Shown: positions 1 to 7,349, counted from the first letter of the stretch. The stretch: DNA of 9,312 nucleotides from CAYLYP01 sp964387795 (GCA_964387795.1 CAYLYP010000108.1:1-9312); one strand, 5' to 3'. The notes: a model not told the origin generated them from the letters alone. Translations and numbers: made by a program.

Positions 1-19
1 ATAAAAATATTATTGTTTG

Positions 20-27
20 TAACTTTG
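20..27 (+). promoter_or_regulatory. Predicted Bacteroidota -7 promoter box for mazG
   Basis: The bases TAACTTTG match the Bacteroidota sigma-factor -7 consensus TAnnTTTG exactly. They lie 14 bases before the mazG ATG, which implies a very short A-rich leader. The matching -33 element would fall at or before the left edge, so it cannot be checked. This box is also the clearest lineage marker in the window. Confidence 0.55.
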
Positions 28-41
28 AAAAAAAAACACAC

Positions 42-812
42 ATGGACAAACGCCTCAGCTCATTTGAGCAATTATTGGATATTATGGATACCCTTAGGGA
101 AAAATGCCCCTGGGACAGCACCCAAACCATCGAAACCTTACGCCATCTTACTATTGAGGAGACTTATGAATTAGCCGATGCAATCCTCGATAATGACATG
201 GAAGAAATAAAAAAAGAACTGGGCGACCTGATGCTCCATATTGTGTTTTATGCTAAAATAGGCTCTGAGAACGGCTCCTTTGACATCGCAGATGTGCTTG
301 AAAGCATCAACAAAAAACTTATCCGGCGCCATCCTCATATTTATGGGGATGTAAAAGTTAACAATGAGGAAGATGTAAAAGCAAATTGGGAACATATCAA
401 ACTTAAAGAAGGCAATCGCTCCGTGCTTGCAGGCGTGCCTCATTCACTCCCTGCCCTTGTGAAAGCATACAGGATACAGGAAAAAGCCAGGGGTGTAGGC
501 TTTGACTGGAACAATTCACATCAGGTATGGGAAAAAGTCAAAGAAGAGTTGGTTGAATTTGAGCAAACCATTGACAACAATGAAAGCAATGCCCGAAAGG
601 AAGAAGAATTTGGTGACCTGCTTTTTTCACTTGTCAACCTTTCACGTTTTATGAATATCAGCCCTGAAAACGCATTGGAAAGGTGCAACAAGAAATTCAT
701 ATCACGCTTTAACTATCTTGAAAAGAAAGCCACAGAATTATCCAAACCTTTAAGTAAGATGAGCTTGGAAGAAATGGACAAACTATGGGAAGAAGCTAAA
801 AATGAATGCTAA
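42..812 (+). CDS. mazG: Nucleoside triphosphate pyrophosphohydrolase MazG
   Basis: MazG hydrolyses (d)NTPs to (d)NMPs and pyrophosphate in the cytoplasm; it is linked to removal of damaged or excess nucleotides and to (p)ppGpp control. The 256-residue protein has the usual length and the two tandem MazG domains of the family. The N-terminal domain carries KCPWD (residues 21-25), the metal-binding glutamates EExxE (39-43) and ExxD (59-62), and RRHPHIYGD (95-103). The C-terminal domain repeats the pattern with EExxE (168-172) and ExxD (189-192). The ATG at 42 follows an A-rich stretch and a -7 box, which supports this start. The stop codon overlaps the next gene by 11 bases, so the two are probably co-transcribed and translationally coupled. 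The assignment is firm; the physiological substrate in this organism is not shown by the sequence. Confidence 0.95.
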   Translation: MDKRLSSFEQLLDIMDTLREKCPWDSTQTIETLRHLTIEETYELADAILDNDMEEIKKELGDLMLHIVFYAKIGSENGSFDIADVLESINKKLIRRHPHIYGDVKVNNEEDVKANWEHIKLKEGNRSVLAGVPHSLPALVKAYRIQEKARGVGFDWNNSHQVWEKVKEELVEFEQTIDNNESNARKEEEFGDLLFSLVNLSRFMNISPENALERCNKKFISRFNYLEKKATELSKPLSKMSLEEMDKLWEEAKNEC

Positions 813-1529
813 GCACCTGATATTTCTTTTGTTTCTCATTCTTATTTCCAGACCTGTATCAGGAGATACTATTGATGTGGTTTTGCCTCCCAGGCCAGAA
901 TTGAAAATCAAAGAATATCTTTATGATGTCCCAAAAATATTTGTTGCTCCTTTTAAAGCAGATGGAAAGCAATGGCTCAGGGCAGGATTGCTAACAAGCG
1001 GGGTTGGGCTTAGCATGATTGCTGACAGGCCTGTTAATGAAGCTTTTACCAATAAAGGAACAACAAGCCCCAATCTTACAAAATACGTCCTTGATCCTAT
1101 GGGCAATGGTTTAATAACATTACCAGCCCTTGGAACTATCGGAGCTTATGCATGGCTAAAACGTGACCAGGATTTATTTGATTACGCAGCCACTGCAGGA
1201 TGGGCATTTGTATTTACCCGTGTCCTGACCCAAATACCCAAATATTCATTTCAAAGGGAAAGGCCACTTGACCAGATTAAGCCTGATCCATTTGCCTTTC
1301 ATGGCCTCCTTGGCAACCGGGAAAACAAATCATTTGTATCAGGGCATACCGCTTCAATGTTTGCCTTTGCAGCAGTTACCTATCACTGGTTTCCCGAAAA
1401 CAGGGCTTACGGTTGGATTGCTTATGGATTGGCTACTGCTGTAGGAGTATCCCGTTTATGGCAAAACGAACACTGGCTGAGTGATGTTGTTGGAGGGGCT
1501 GTTCTTGGTTACCTTTGCGGTGATTTTAT
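802..1529 (+). CDS. PAP2-family membrane phosphatase, 3' end lost in scaffold gap
   Basis: This is a type 2 phosphatidic acid phosphatase-like enzyme, a family that dephosphorylates lipid phosphates such as phosphatidate or undecaprenyl pyrophosphate at the membrane. All three catalytic motifs are visible: KX6RP (K147 to R154-P155), SGH (S180-H182) and SRX5HX3D (S217-R218, H224, D228). A hydrophobic N-terminal segment (about 5-20) looks like a signal peptide or membrane anchor, and several hydrophobic segments follow. The ATG at 802 lies inside the end of mazG, so translation is likely coupled. About 242 residues are readable before the run of N at 1530. After the gap one frame ends at 1661 (final residues LLKRTGQEL) and another stops at 1638; which is right depends on the true gap length. 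The substrate is unknown: lipid A, bactoprenyl phosphate and phosphatidate are all possible. Confidence 0.88.
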
Positions 1530-1629
1530 NNNNNNNNNNNNNNNNNNNNNNNNNNNNNNNNNNNNNNNNNNNNNNNNNNNNNNNNNNNNNNNNNNNNNNN
1601 NNNNNNNNNNNNNNNNNNNNNNNNNNNNN
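1530..1629. other. Assembly gap of 100 N
   Basis: There are exactly 100 undetermined bases, the usual placeholder for a scaffold join of unknown length. The gap removes the end of the PAP2 phosphatase gene, and the 55 bases after it (1630-1684) reach the nrdJ stop. The true distance between the two convergent genes and any shared terminator are therefore unknown. No clear terminator hairpin is seen in 1630-1684. Confidence 0.98.
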
Positions 1630-1684
1630 CCTTATTAAAAAGGACAGGGCAGGAGCTATAACTGAAACAAGAAAAACAAATTAT

Positions 1685-4366
1685 TTATCCACATTTGCTT
1701 TCTCCACATGTAGTGCAAATTAAACATCCTTCCTGGTAGATTACTGATTCCTGTCCGCACTTCTTACATGTACGTCCACGGGCTTTAGTGCCATCAGGGA
1801 TAAAGCGCTTTAATGCCCTTACTACCCCATTCTTCCAGGTGTGTAAACGATCTGAGTCAAGGTTCATATCTTCTATGACATCCACTACGCTTGGCAGAGG
1901 CATACCATGTCTTAAAATACCTGATATCAGCCTTGCATAATTCCAGAATTCCTTATGGAATGAACGCGACAAACCTTCAATGGTGATTTTATAACCATCA
2001 TTATCAAGGAACTGAAAGTCATATCTTGATTTGCCCTGGTCATTTCTGTTTTTGATTACCCAGCCTTTATCAACCCAGTTTGGCAGATAAAAACCATCAG
2101 CCTTTCCTGTAAAAATCTCATAAGGGCGGTCATGAAGGGTTCCAACAACAGCAATCCATTTTTCACTATCGTTATTAAAACGGACAACTTGTGCTTCCAA
2201 TACTTTTGGACGGGGAGGTGCAGTAGTCTCAGGGAATTCAGCATCATTCTCTTTCTTTGAATCCTTAACTAAAACGCCCGCCCTGGAACCATCTCGATAC
2301 ACTGTAATCCCTTTACATCCGCTTTCCCATGCAGTTTGATAGATTTGTCCTACCAGGTCTTCCGAAACATTGTTAGGGATGTTTACCGTCACGCTTATTG
2401 AATGATCAACCCATTTCTGCACTGCTCCCTGTAACCTTACCTTTGCAACCCAATCCACATCATTGGCTGTAGCTTTATAATAAGGCGACTTTTCAATGAT
2501 TGCATTCAGTTCTTCATCTTTAAGGTGCTTCACTGTTTCTGCATCATAACCATTCAGGCTAAGCCAGTCAAGGAATTTATGATGAAACACATTATACTCT
2601 TCCCAGCAATCACCAACCTCGTCAGTGAAATCAATCCTTACATTTTTATCGTTGGGATTTACTTTACGGCGTCGTTTATACGAAACCATAAATACAGGTT
2701 CAATACCTGAAGTGGTCTGGGTCATCAATGAAACACTACCGGTAGGTGCAATTGTCAGCAGGGCAATATTCCTCCTGCCATACTTCTTCATATCCTCCAT
2801 CATCTCAGGCTCCTGGCTGAACACCCTTTGGATAAAAGGATTGTTTACTTCACGTGTATAATCAAATACTTTAAATGCACCCCTGTCTTTTGATAGGTTT
2901 ATTGAAGCCCTGTATGCCTCAATGGCAAGGGTCTTATGAAGGTTGACCGAAAAATCAATCGAATCATCAGAGCCATAGATATACCCCAAAGCGGCAAGCA
3001 TATCACCTTCGGCAGTAATACCTATACCTGTACGACGGCCTTCAAGACATTTATTTTTTATATTGTTCCAAAGGTTTATCTCAACAGCTTTTATCTCTTC
3101 TTCTTCAGGATCTGATTTTATTTTTTCAAGAATTGCCTCTATCTTTTCAAGCTCAAGATCAATAATATCATCCATGATACGCTGGGCATATCCAACATGT
3201 TCCTTAAACAATGGAAAGTTGAAAGATGCTTTTGGTGTGAATGGGTTCTCAACATACCCAAATAAATTTATTGCCAACAAACGACAACTATCATAAGGAC
3301 AAAGAGGGATCTCACCACAAGGATTGGTTGAAAGGGTATTAAAACCAAGATCTGCATAACAATCAGGCACTGACTCTTTCAGAATGGTATCCCAGAATAA
3401 GATACCTGGTTCAGCAGAACGCCATGCATTATGCACAATTTTATTCCATAATCCACGGGCCTGGATGCTTTTGGTAAATGTAGGGTTTGGGCTATTTATC
3501 GGATACTGCTGAACAAAATCAAGGTCATTCACAACAGCATGCATGAAATCATCTGTAATCTTTACCGAAACGTTGGCACCGGTAACTTTACCTTCTTCCA
3601 GCTTTGCATTAATAAAACTCTCTGAGTCAGGATGTTTTATTGAAACGCTTAACATCAATGCACCACGGCGGCCATCCTGGGCTACTTCCCTTGTTGAATT
3701 GGAATACCTTTCCATAAAAGGGACAAGGCCAGTGGATGTTAATGCACTGTTCTTTACAGGGCTGCCTTTAGGACGGATATGTGAAAGATCATGGCCTACC
3801 CCTCCCCTTCTTTTCATCAGTTGAACCTGTTCCTGATCAATCTTCATGATCCCACCATAGCTGTCTGAATTGCCTTTATTGCCAATCACAAAACAATTTG
3901 ACAATGAACCTACCTGGAAATTATTCCCAATACCAGCCATAGGGCTTCCCTGTGGCACGATATATTTAAACTTTTCTATCAGGCTAAAAATCTTCTTTGC
4001 AGAAACAGGGTTCGGATATTTTTTTTCAATCCTTGCAATCTCATTGGCAATCCTCCAATGCATATCCTCAGGGGTGCATTCAAACAAATTGCCATCCGAA
4101 TCTTTTAATGCATATTTGTTAACCCAAACACTGGCAGCAAGGCTGTCACCCCCAAAATAAACCGTTGATTTATCTATGGCTTCCTGGTGTGAATACATCT
4201 TCTTCTTCCCTGATGGAGCGGCACTTGTCGTTTCAACTGCTTGCTCACCTTCCTCCTCCGGGAGCTCCGGGCGGCTCCTCTTTCCCAAAACCTCATTATA
4301 CAGGTTTTCTTTTTCTGATGCCCTCACCACATCATCAACAAGGTTTATGGCTGCTTGGTTGTCCAT
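1685..4366 (-). CDS. nrdJ: Adenosylcobalamin-dependent (class II) ribonucleotide reductase
   Basis: The enzyme reduces ribonucleotides to deoxyribonucleotides using a thiyl radical generated from adenosylcobalamin, and needs no oxygen. The 893-residue protein has a complete set of signature residues. The catalytic loop NPCGE holds N348, the radical cysteine C350 and E352. The redox pair is C158 (in SNCFVIGN) and C361, exactly 11 residues after C350, the same spacing as the known Thermotoga enzyme. The APTGS phosphate-binding loop is at 540-544. A C-terminal TSCPD-type region (roughly 740-850, with ILRHGMPLP near 807-815) precedes a cysteine-rich tail (C867, C870, C881, C884, C887, C892) that probably re-reduces the active site or binds zinc. 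The first ~50 residues are charged and low in conservation, and no ATP-cone is evident. The gene stands alone, and its leader contains a strong inverted repeat and possible pseudoknot. The assignment is firm. Confidence 0.97.
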   Translation of the reverse strand: MDNQAAINLVDDVVRASEKENLYNEVLGKRSRPELPEEEGEQAVETTSAAPSGKKKMYSHQEAIDKSTVYFGGDSLAASVWVNKYALKDSDGNLFECTPEDMHWRIANEIARIEKKYPNPVSAKKIFSLIEKFKYIVPQGSPMAGIGNNFQVGSLSNCFVIGNKGNSDSYGGIMKIDQEQVQLMKRRGGVGHDLSHIRPKGSPVKNSALTSTGLVPFMERYSNSTREVAQDGRRGALMLSVSIKHPDSESFINAKLEEGKVTGANVSVKITDDFMHAVVNDLDFVQQYPINSPNPTFTKSIQARGLWNKIVHNAWRSAEPGILFWDTILKESVPDCYADLGFNTLSTNPCGEIPLCPYDSCRLLAINLFGYVENPFTPKASFNFPLFKEHVGYAQRIMDDIIDLELEKIEAILEKIKSDPEEEEIKAVEINLWNNIKNKCLEGRRTGIGITAEGDMLAALGYIYGSDDSIDFSVNLHKTLAIEAYRASINLSKDRGAFKVFDYTREVNNPFIQRVFSQEPEMMEDMKKYGRRNIALLTIAPTGSVSLMTQTTSGIEPVFMVSYKRRRKVNPNDKNVRIDFTDEVGDCWEEYNVFHHKFLDWLSLNGYDAETVKHLKDEELNAIIEKSPYYKATANDVDWVAKVRLQGAVQKWVDHSISVTVNIPNNVSEDLVGQIYQTAWESGCKGITVYRDGSRAGVLVKDSKKENDAEFPETTAPPRPKVLEAQVVRFNNDSEKWIAVVGTLHDRPYEIFTGKADGFYLPNWVDKGWVIKNRNDQGKSRYDFQFLDNDGYKITIEGLSRSFHKEFWNYARLISGILRHGMPLPSVVDVIEDMNLDSDRLHTWKNGVVRALKRFIPDGTKARGRTCKKCGQESVIYQEGCLICTTCGESKCG

Positions 4367-4399
4367 GTTTAAAAAAACTTTTCGGGTTATATATTGTTA

Positions 4400-4451
4400 A
4401 CGGGCTAAAACGGAAATAGATAAACAAGCCCGTGTGCTATTGTTTATCTAT
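4400..4451 (-). promoter_or_regulatory. Candidate leader pseudoknot or dyad operator upstream of nrdJ
   Basis: Read on the minus strand, ATAGATAAACAA (4451-4440) and TTGTTTATCTAT (4427-4416) form a perfect 12-bp stem with a 12-base loop. The last six loop bases, ACGGGC (4433-4428), are exactly complementary to GCCCGT (4405-4400) ten bases beyond the stem. That is the geometry of an H-type pseudoknot: stem 1 of 12 bp, stem 2 of 6 bp. The structure starts about 85 bases before the nrdJ ATG, and a weak -7 box just upstream would put the transcript start at the first stem base. It could be a cis-regulatory RNA (attenuator or metabolite sensor) or a dyad operator for a repressor. No cobalamin-riboswitch B12 box is seen. 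The pairing is directly visible; the function is inferred. Confidence 0.5.
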
Positions 4452-4454
4452 AAG

Positions 4455-4462
4455 CGAAGATA
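4455..4462 (-). promoter_or_regulatory. Weak candidate -7 promoter box for nrdJ
   Basis: On the minus strand TATCTTCG matches TAnnTTTG at seven of eight positions when the free n positions are counted. A TTG occurs 23 bases upstream (4488-4486), slightly longer than the usual spacing. If used, transcription would begin near 4451, at the first base of the inverted repeat. The assignment is tentative because the region is AT-rich and partial matches are common. Confidence 0.3.
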
Positions 4463-4882
4463 AATAACAATGTCCTAAAGCCGAACAAGAACATATTAAC
4501 AATCAAAAGAAGTTATCAACTTTTGGTCATAACGACCTGAGAAAAAAGCAAATAGACCTAAGAAACATTTCCTGAAAAACGCTATGACGTTGTTTTTCAA
4601 TACTTTAAAATCTTAATAATTCTTAAAATGGTATTTAATAAGCGGTTACAGGTTCTTTAAAAATTTTATGATATTATTAAGGCCAGATAATGAAAAAATA
4701 TTATTGTTTTTGCCATGATTATTTGTATAAAATAGAATACCCCATAAGCTTACATTTGAGGGTTTATTAATCCCAATGGCTTAATTTTAATTATTTTTAC
4801 TTTGCAAATTGAAATTTTAAAACTTTGATTATTATACTGTTTTCCATCACAATGAAGCAGAAAGCATTGGTTAAAAAATCAT

Positions 4883-4890
4883 TATCTTTG
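4883..4890 (+). promoter_or_regulatory. Candidate -7 promoter box for the Crp/Fnr regulator
   Basis: TATCTTTG is an exact TAnnTTTG match about 200 bases before the regulator ATG. No TTG is found at the expected -33 distance. A less exact box at 4797-4804 is an alternative. If 4883-4890 is used, the regulator has a leader of about 200 bases containing the hairpin at 4970-5011. Confidence 0.35.
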
Positions 4891-4969
4891 AATTACCCCT
4901 AAAACCAATTAAAGTGGATATAACATCTGATACAGGATTCGGGATCCATGCTAAGTTGATAAAGGAAAC

Positions 4970-5011
4970 AAAGTGATAAGGGGCACGAAACCACAATCAG
5001 CTTATCGTTTT
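4970..5011 (+). promoter_or_regulatory. Imperfect hairpin followed by a T run, regulator leader
   Basis: Bases 4970-4980 pair with 5001-5011 over 11 positions, including a perfect GATAAG/CTTATC core and two G-T wobbles, around a 20-base loop. A run of six T (5008-5013) overlaps the end of the stem. The layout resembles a weak intrinsic terminator or attenuator about 85 bases before the regulator gene. The long loop and AU-rich stem make a functional role uncertain. Confidence 0.3.
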
Positions 5012-5094
5012 TTCCTGATTCTTTGTTCACTTATTTAGGGCACTAAATTACCAATTGCTTGAGGTTTGGCCAAAATGATTAAATCAACTAAACA

Positions 5095-5667
5095 ATGTTA
5101 GGAACATTACATAAATATCTAAACAGCGCTGCCCAATTATCTGAAAAAGAGATGGGTGCTTTTGAAGAAATCCTAATCCAAAGAAGGATATATAAAAAAG
5201 AGCAGGTTGCAGAAAATGGCAAAGTCTGTCATAAAGCACTGTTTTTCAATGAAGGATATTTTAGGTTTTACCATATTGATGCTAAAGGGAATGAAATAAC
5301 AAGTGACTTTTATTTTGGCCCCTCTTTCATTACATCATACACAAGTTTCATTACCGGTTCCCCCTCTTTTGTTAATGTTCAGGCAATGACGGATATGGAT
5401 GTTCTTGAATTTTCAAAAAATGACCTGTATTTGCTTTATGACAAATATCCCAAAATTGAAAGATTTGGTCGGATAATCGCTGAAACAATAGCCATAAACT
5501 CGGAAGAACACCTCTTTTTGTTATTGAACCAAACAGCAGAAATGCGATATAAGAGGTTGTTGGAGAAAAACCCCCAATATGTGAATACAATCCCCTTACA
5601 ATACATAGCTTCCTATCTTGGGATAACCCAGGAGACATTAAGCCGGATGCGAAAATCACTCCATTAG
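5095..5667 (+). CDS. Crp/Fnr-family transcriptional regulator
   Basis: This is a cytoplasmic DNA-binding regulator of 190 residues, the short form common in Bacteroidota. Residues about 20-110 have the cyclic-nucleotide-binding beta-roll pattern (with FYFGPSFITSYTSF and VQAMTDMDVLEFSK near the end of the roll). A long helix (about 115-150) follows, then a C-terminal helix-turn-helix, IPLQYIASYLGITQETLSRMRK (roughly 165-187). No cysteine cluster for an Fnr-type iron-sulfur centre is seen, and the cAMP-binding residues of E. coli Crp are not obvious, so the ligand is unknown. A palindrome of TTGAC-N4-GTCAA type begins 7 bases after the stop and precedes the next gene pair, which makes local control of those genes likely. 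Control may be redox-, nitrosative- or ligand-linked, but this is not shown by the sequence. Confidence 0.9.
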   Translation: MLGTLHKYLNSAAQLSEKEMGAFEEILIQRRIYKKEQVAENGKVCHKALFFNEGYFRFYHIDAKGNEITSDFYFGPSFITSYTSFITGSPSFVNVQAMTDMDVLEFSKNDLYLLYDKYPKIERFGRIIAETIAINSEEHLFLLLNQTAEMRYKRLLEKNPQYVNTIPLQYIASYLGITQETLSRMRKSLH

Positions 5668-5673
5668 TTTTTT

Positions 5674-5689
5674 TTTGACATTTGTCAAA
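5674..5689 (+). promoter_or_regulatory. Crp/Fnr-type operator palindrome
   Basis: TTTGACA-TT-TGTCAAA is a perfect 16-bp palindrome, containing TTGAC-N4-GTCAA, the half-site layout used by Fnr-like proteins (E. coli FNR uses TTGAT-N4-ATCAA). Its centre (5681.5) lies about 41 bases before the start point predicted from the -7 box at 5711-5718, the classic position for class II activation. The adjacent 5095-5667 regulator is the obvious candidate binder. The palindrome is seen directly; binding is inferred. Confidence 0.6.
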
Positions 5690-5710
5690 TGCAATCATTT
5701 TCATTTGGTG

Positions 5711-5718
5711 TTACTTTG
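5711..5718 (+). promoter_or_regulatory. Predicted -7 promoter box for lipoprotein/barrel operon
   Basis: TTACTTTG differs from TAnnTTTG only at the second base. No good -33 TTG is at the normal distance, which fits a promoter that depends on an activator bound at the upstream palindrome. The expected start point near 5722 leaves a leader of about 20 bases before the ATG at 5744. Confidence 0.45.
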
Positions 5719-5743
5719 CACAAACATTATCAGGATTAACATA

Positions 5744-6469
5744 ATGAAAATGAAAATGATAACTTTTAAAGTCCTAATCTTTGCCTGTATTTTTTTTCTT
5801 GGCTCATGCGACAAAGAAGAACTATCCTTTGCCCGGGGTGATATTGAAATAAAGATTGAAGCCGGTGAACATTGGCTGCACGACTTCCCATTATTCCTGG
5901 GTATTTCAAAACAGAACCCTCCCCAATTTGCAATCTGGATCGAAGACACTTCAGGTAATTACCTATCTACAGTATTTGTAACCCATAAGATTGCAACCGA
6001 GGCCTGGCAGGCAAATAAAAACAACCGACGAAAAGAAAGCCTGCCCCACTGGTGCCATCAAAGGGGAATAGTTTACGAAGATGGCCTAATGTTGCCCACA
6101 AAAGATAACCCACTCCCAGATGGGATTACCGGTGCAACCCCCAAAGCAGATAAAACAATTAAACTAACACCCGTTAAGCTTGAAAAACCATTTGTTATAA
6201 AAGCAGAGTTCAACCATTCCGTTGATTTCAATGACTATTTCCCCAAAGATGCAAAAGAAGGCGATGCCAATTATTCAGGTGGTGAAGAGGGAAGCGGTCA
6301 ACCGGCTGTTGTATTTTTTGCAACAATTTTTGAGGGGACCAAAGAAGTGAAACTCGAACTCATTGGCCATAGCAGTCCCGATGGCTCTGATGGTAACATT
6401 CTTTCCGATTTGCAAAAATTAAGCACTGCAAAATCCATTGTAAAGAACATCACAGTATCAATAAAATAA
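5744..6469 (+). CDS. Predicted lipoprotein, DUF2271-like, function unknown
   Basis: The protein has 241 residues when started at the ATG at 5744. That start directly precedes a lysine-rich N-terminus, a hydrophobic segment and the lipobox LGSC (C22), so it is a predicted lipid-anchored envelope protein. The open frame extends upstream to a TTG at 5675, but that would place the operator and promoter inside the gene. The mature part contains PQFAIWIEDTSGNYLSTVFV and later GITGATPK and IGHSSPDGSDGN, a beta-rich pattern that reminds me of DUF2271-type periplasmic proteins; this is recognition from memory, not a search result. Two cysteines besides the lipobox (C15 in the signal, and C in HWCHQRG) do not suggest a metal cluster. 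It is followed after 4 bases by a barrel-like protein, so the two are probably one operon controlled by the upstream regulator. No catalytic function can be assigned. Confidence 0.75.
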   Translation: MKMKMITFKVLIFACIFFLGSCDKEELSFARGDIEIKIEAGEHWLHDFPLFLGISKQNPPQFAIWIEDTSGNYLSTVFVTHKIATEAWQANKNNRRKESLPHWCHQRGIVYEDGLMLPTKDNPLPDGITGATPKADKTIKLTPVKLEKPFVIKAEFNHSVDFNDYFPKDAKEGDANYSGGEEGSGQPAVVFFATIFEGTKEVKLELIGHSSPDGSDGNILSDLQKLSTAKSIVKNITVSIK

Positions 6470-6473
6470 AGAA

Positions 6474-6995
6474 ATGAAGAGGATCCTTTTAGGTTTGTCC
6501 CTATCGCTTTTATTGAGCGGAAGCGCATTTGCCCAAAACAAAAAAATGCTGAACTTACAAATTTCAATAAAGCGGATAGAGCTCAGGTATCAACAACAGT
6601 TTTTGTTTGAAAAGCTGTGGGCTGGATTCTATACCGGAATCGCAAACCTTGACATTAACAACAAATTCGATGATGTTGTTTCAGGATTAGAAATCGGATT
6701 GAATGTATATTCAAAGCCAAAAGACCAGATTGCTGTTTATTCCGGCTTGGGTATATGTTCCCCTAATAATAATTACTTTGCAGGGATTGCCCCTGAAATA
6801 GACATTGCAGCACGTTATGCCCACTTTTTCGGTAAAACGAAAAAACACCTGTTGATAATCAACACCGGCTTCCGCTATTTAAAAATGGACTACAAACAAG
6901 CCTATGCTTCAGAAACAATAAAAGTTTCAACAATTGGCTCTTTCAATGTTCCCCCATTTTTCATTTCAATTGGCTATGGGTTTGGTTTTAACTGA
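6474..6995 (+). CDS. Small outer-membrane beta-barrel-like protein, function unknown
   Basis: This 173-residue protein begins with a clear type I signal peptide, with a hydrophobic core and an AFA-Q cleavage site after about residue 20. The mature part of about 150 residues alternates hydrophobic and polar residues in short strands with many aromatic residues (for example ELRYQQQFLF, WAGFYTGI, IAARYAHFF, FFISIGYGFGF), typical of small eight-strand barrels in the outer membrane. It ends in FGFN and not in a terminal aromatic residue. It starts 4 bases after the lipoprotein stop with no space for a separate promoter, so it is probably co-transcribed and may act with that lipoprotein. No specific family was recognised; another beta-rich secreted protein is an alternative. 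Confidence 0.7.
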   Translation: MKRILLGLSLSLLLSGSAFAQNKKMLNLQISIKRIELRYQQQFLFEKLWAGFYTGIANLDINNKFDDVVSGLEIGLNVYSKPKDQIAVYSGLGICSPNNNYFAGIAPEIDIAARYAHFFGKTKKHLLIINTGFRYLKMDYKQAYASETIKVSTIGSFNVPPFFISIGYGFGFN

Positions 6996-7104
6996 TGTAA
7001 AGAGGCTGAAAATAATAATTGAGAAAAGCATTGCCTACCTATTTCAATAGCCACGTTAAGGGCGGGAATGGGATTGTTCAGACATTTCTTTTTTCCACTG
7101 ATTA

Positions 7105-7134
7105 ACACAAATGAATACACAAATAAACACAAAT
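7105..7134 (+). repeat. Three ACACAAAT direct repeats
   Basis: ACACAAAT occurs at 7105-7112, 7117-7124 and 7127-7134 with spacers of 4 and 2 bases, following CCACTGATTA. The phrase resembles dispersed intergenic repeats I remember from Bacteroidota genomes, but copy number cannot be judged from one window. Confidence 0.5.
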
Positions 7135-7278
7135 AATTTAATAATGAACAAATTAGCCAATGTGAGAATTAGCTAATTATAAATACAACAAATCCTTTAA
7201 AAAAGGCAATTACCATAGATGTAACCACTTCTTTTGTATTCAATTTGCTAATTTCCTTTGCACAACGTCATCTCGAAT

Positions 7279-7349
7279 CCCCTGCGGTAAGGCTTTTAGG
7301 GATGGAATCAATGAAATCATCAGCAATGCTTTTTAAAAGTCCGCAGGGG
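7279..7349. repeat. GC-rich 9-bp inverted repeat
   Basis: CCCCTGCGG (7279-7287) and CCGCAGGGG (7341-7349) are perfect inverted copies separated by 53 bases. The flanks GTCATCTCGAAT on the left and TGAGAGATCCC on the right are also roughly complementary (TCTC/GAGA), so the whole unit looks like a dispersed palindromic element and not a terminator, which would need a short loop and a T run. Confidence 0.5.

Larger units (their letters stand above)
4463..5094. other. Intergenic region between divergent nrdJ and the Crp/Fnr regulator
   Basis: This is an AT-rich stretch with no convincing gene in any frame; the longest ATG-initiated frame noticed at its right end is only 16 codons (from 4852). 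It holds the nrdJ promoter candidate, two possible plus-strand -7 boxes (TTACTTTG at 4797-4804 and TATCTTTG at 4883-4890), an imperfect hairpin at 4970-5011, and short palindromes at 5065-5074 (TTTGGCCAAA) and 5076-5086 (TGATT-A-AATCA) close to the regulator start. Confidence 0.7.

Noticed and set aside
4387..4398. NrdR-box-like sequence (ACAATATATAA on the minus strand) in the nrdJ leader.
   Set aside because: NrdR boxes come as pairs with a set spacing and sit at the promoter. Only one degenerate AT-rich match is seen, and it lies downstream of the likely start point.
4367..4600. Possible cobalamin riboswitch upstream of the B12-dependent reductase.
   Set aside because: No B12 box (GCCACTG type) or multi-stem layout is seen on the minus strand. 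The structure found is a simple stem with possible pseudoknot.
5076..5086. TGATT-A-AATCA palindrome as an autoregulatory Fnr site.
   Set aside because: The half-site spacing differs from the TTGAC-N4-GTCAA palindrome, and it lies 9 bases from the start codon in AT-rich DNA. Chance is likely.
5372..5704. 110-codon open frame on the minus strand.
   Set aside because: It lies opposite the well-supported Crp/Fnr gene and has no family resemblance. It is a shadow frame.
5675..5743. Extending the lipoprotein gene upstream to a TTG start at 5675.
   Set aside because: It would put 23 extra residues before a perfect lipoprotein signal and would place the palindrome and promoter box inside the coding region.
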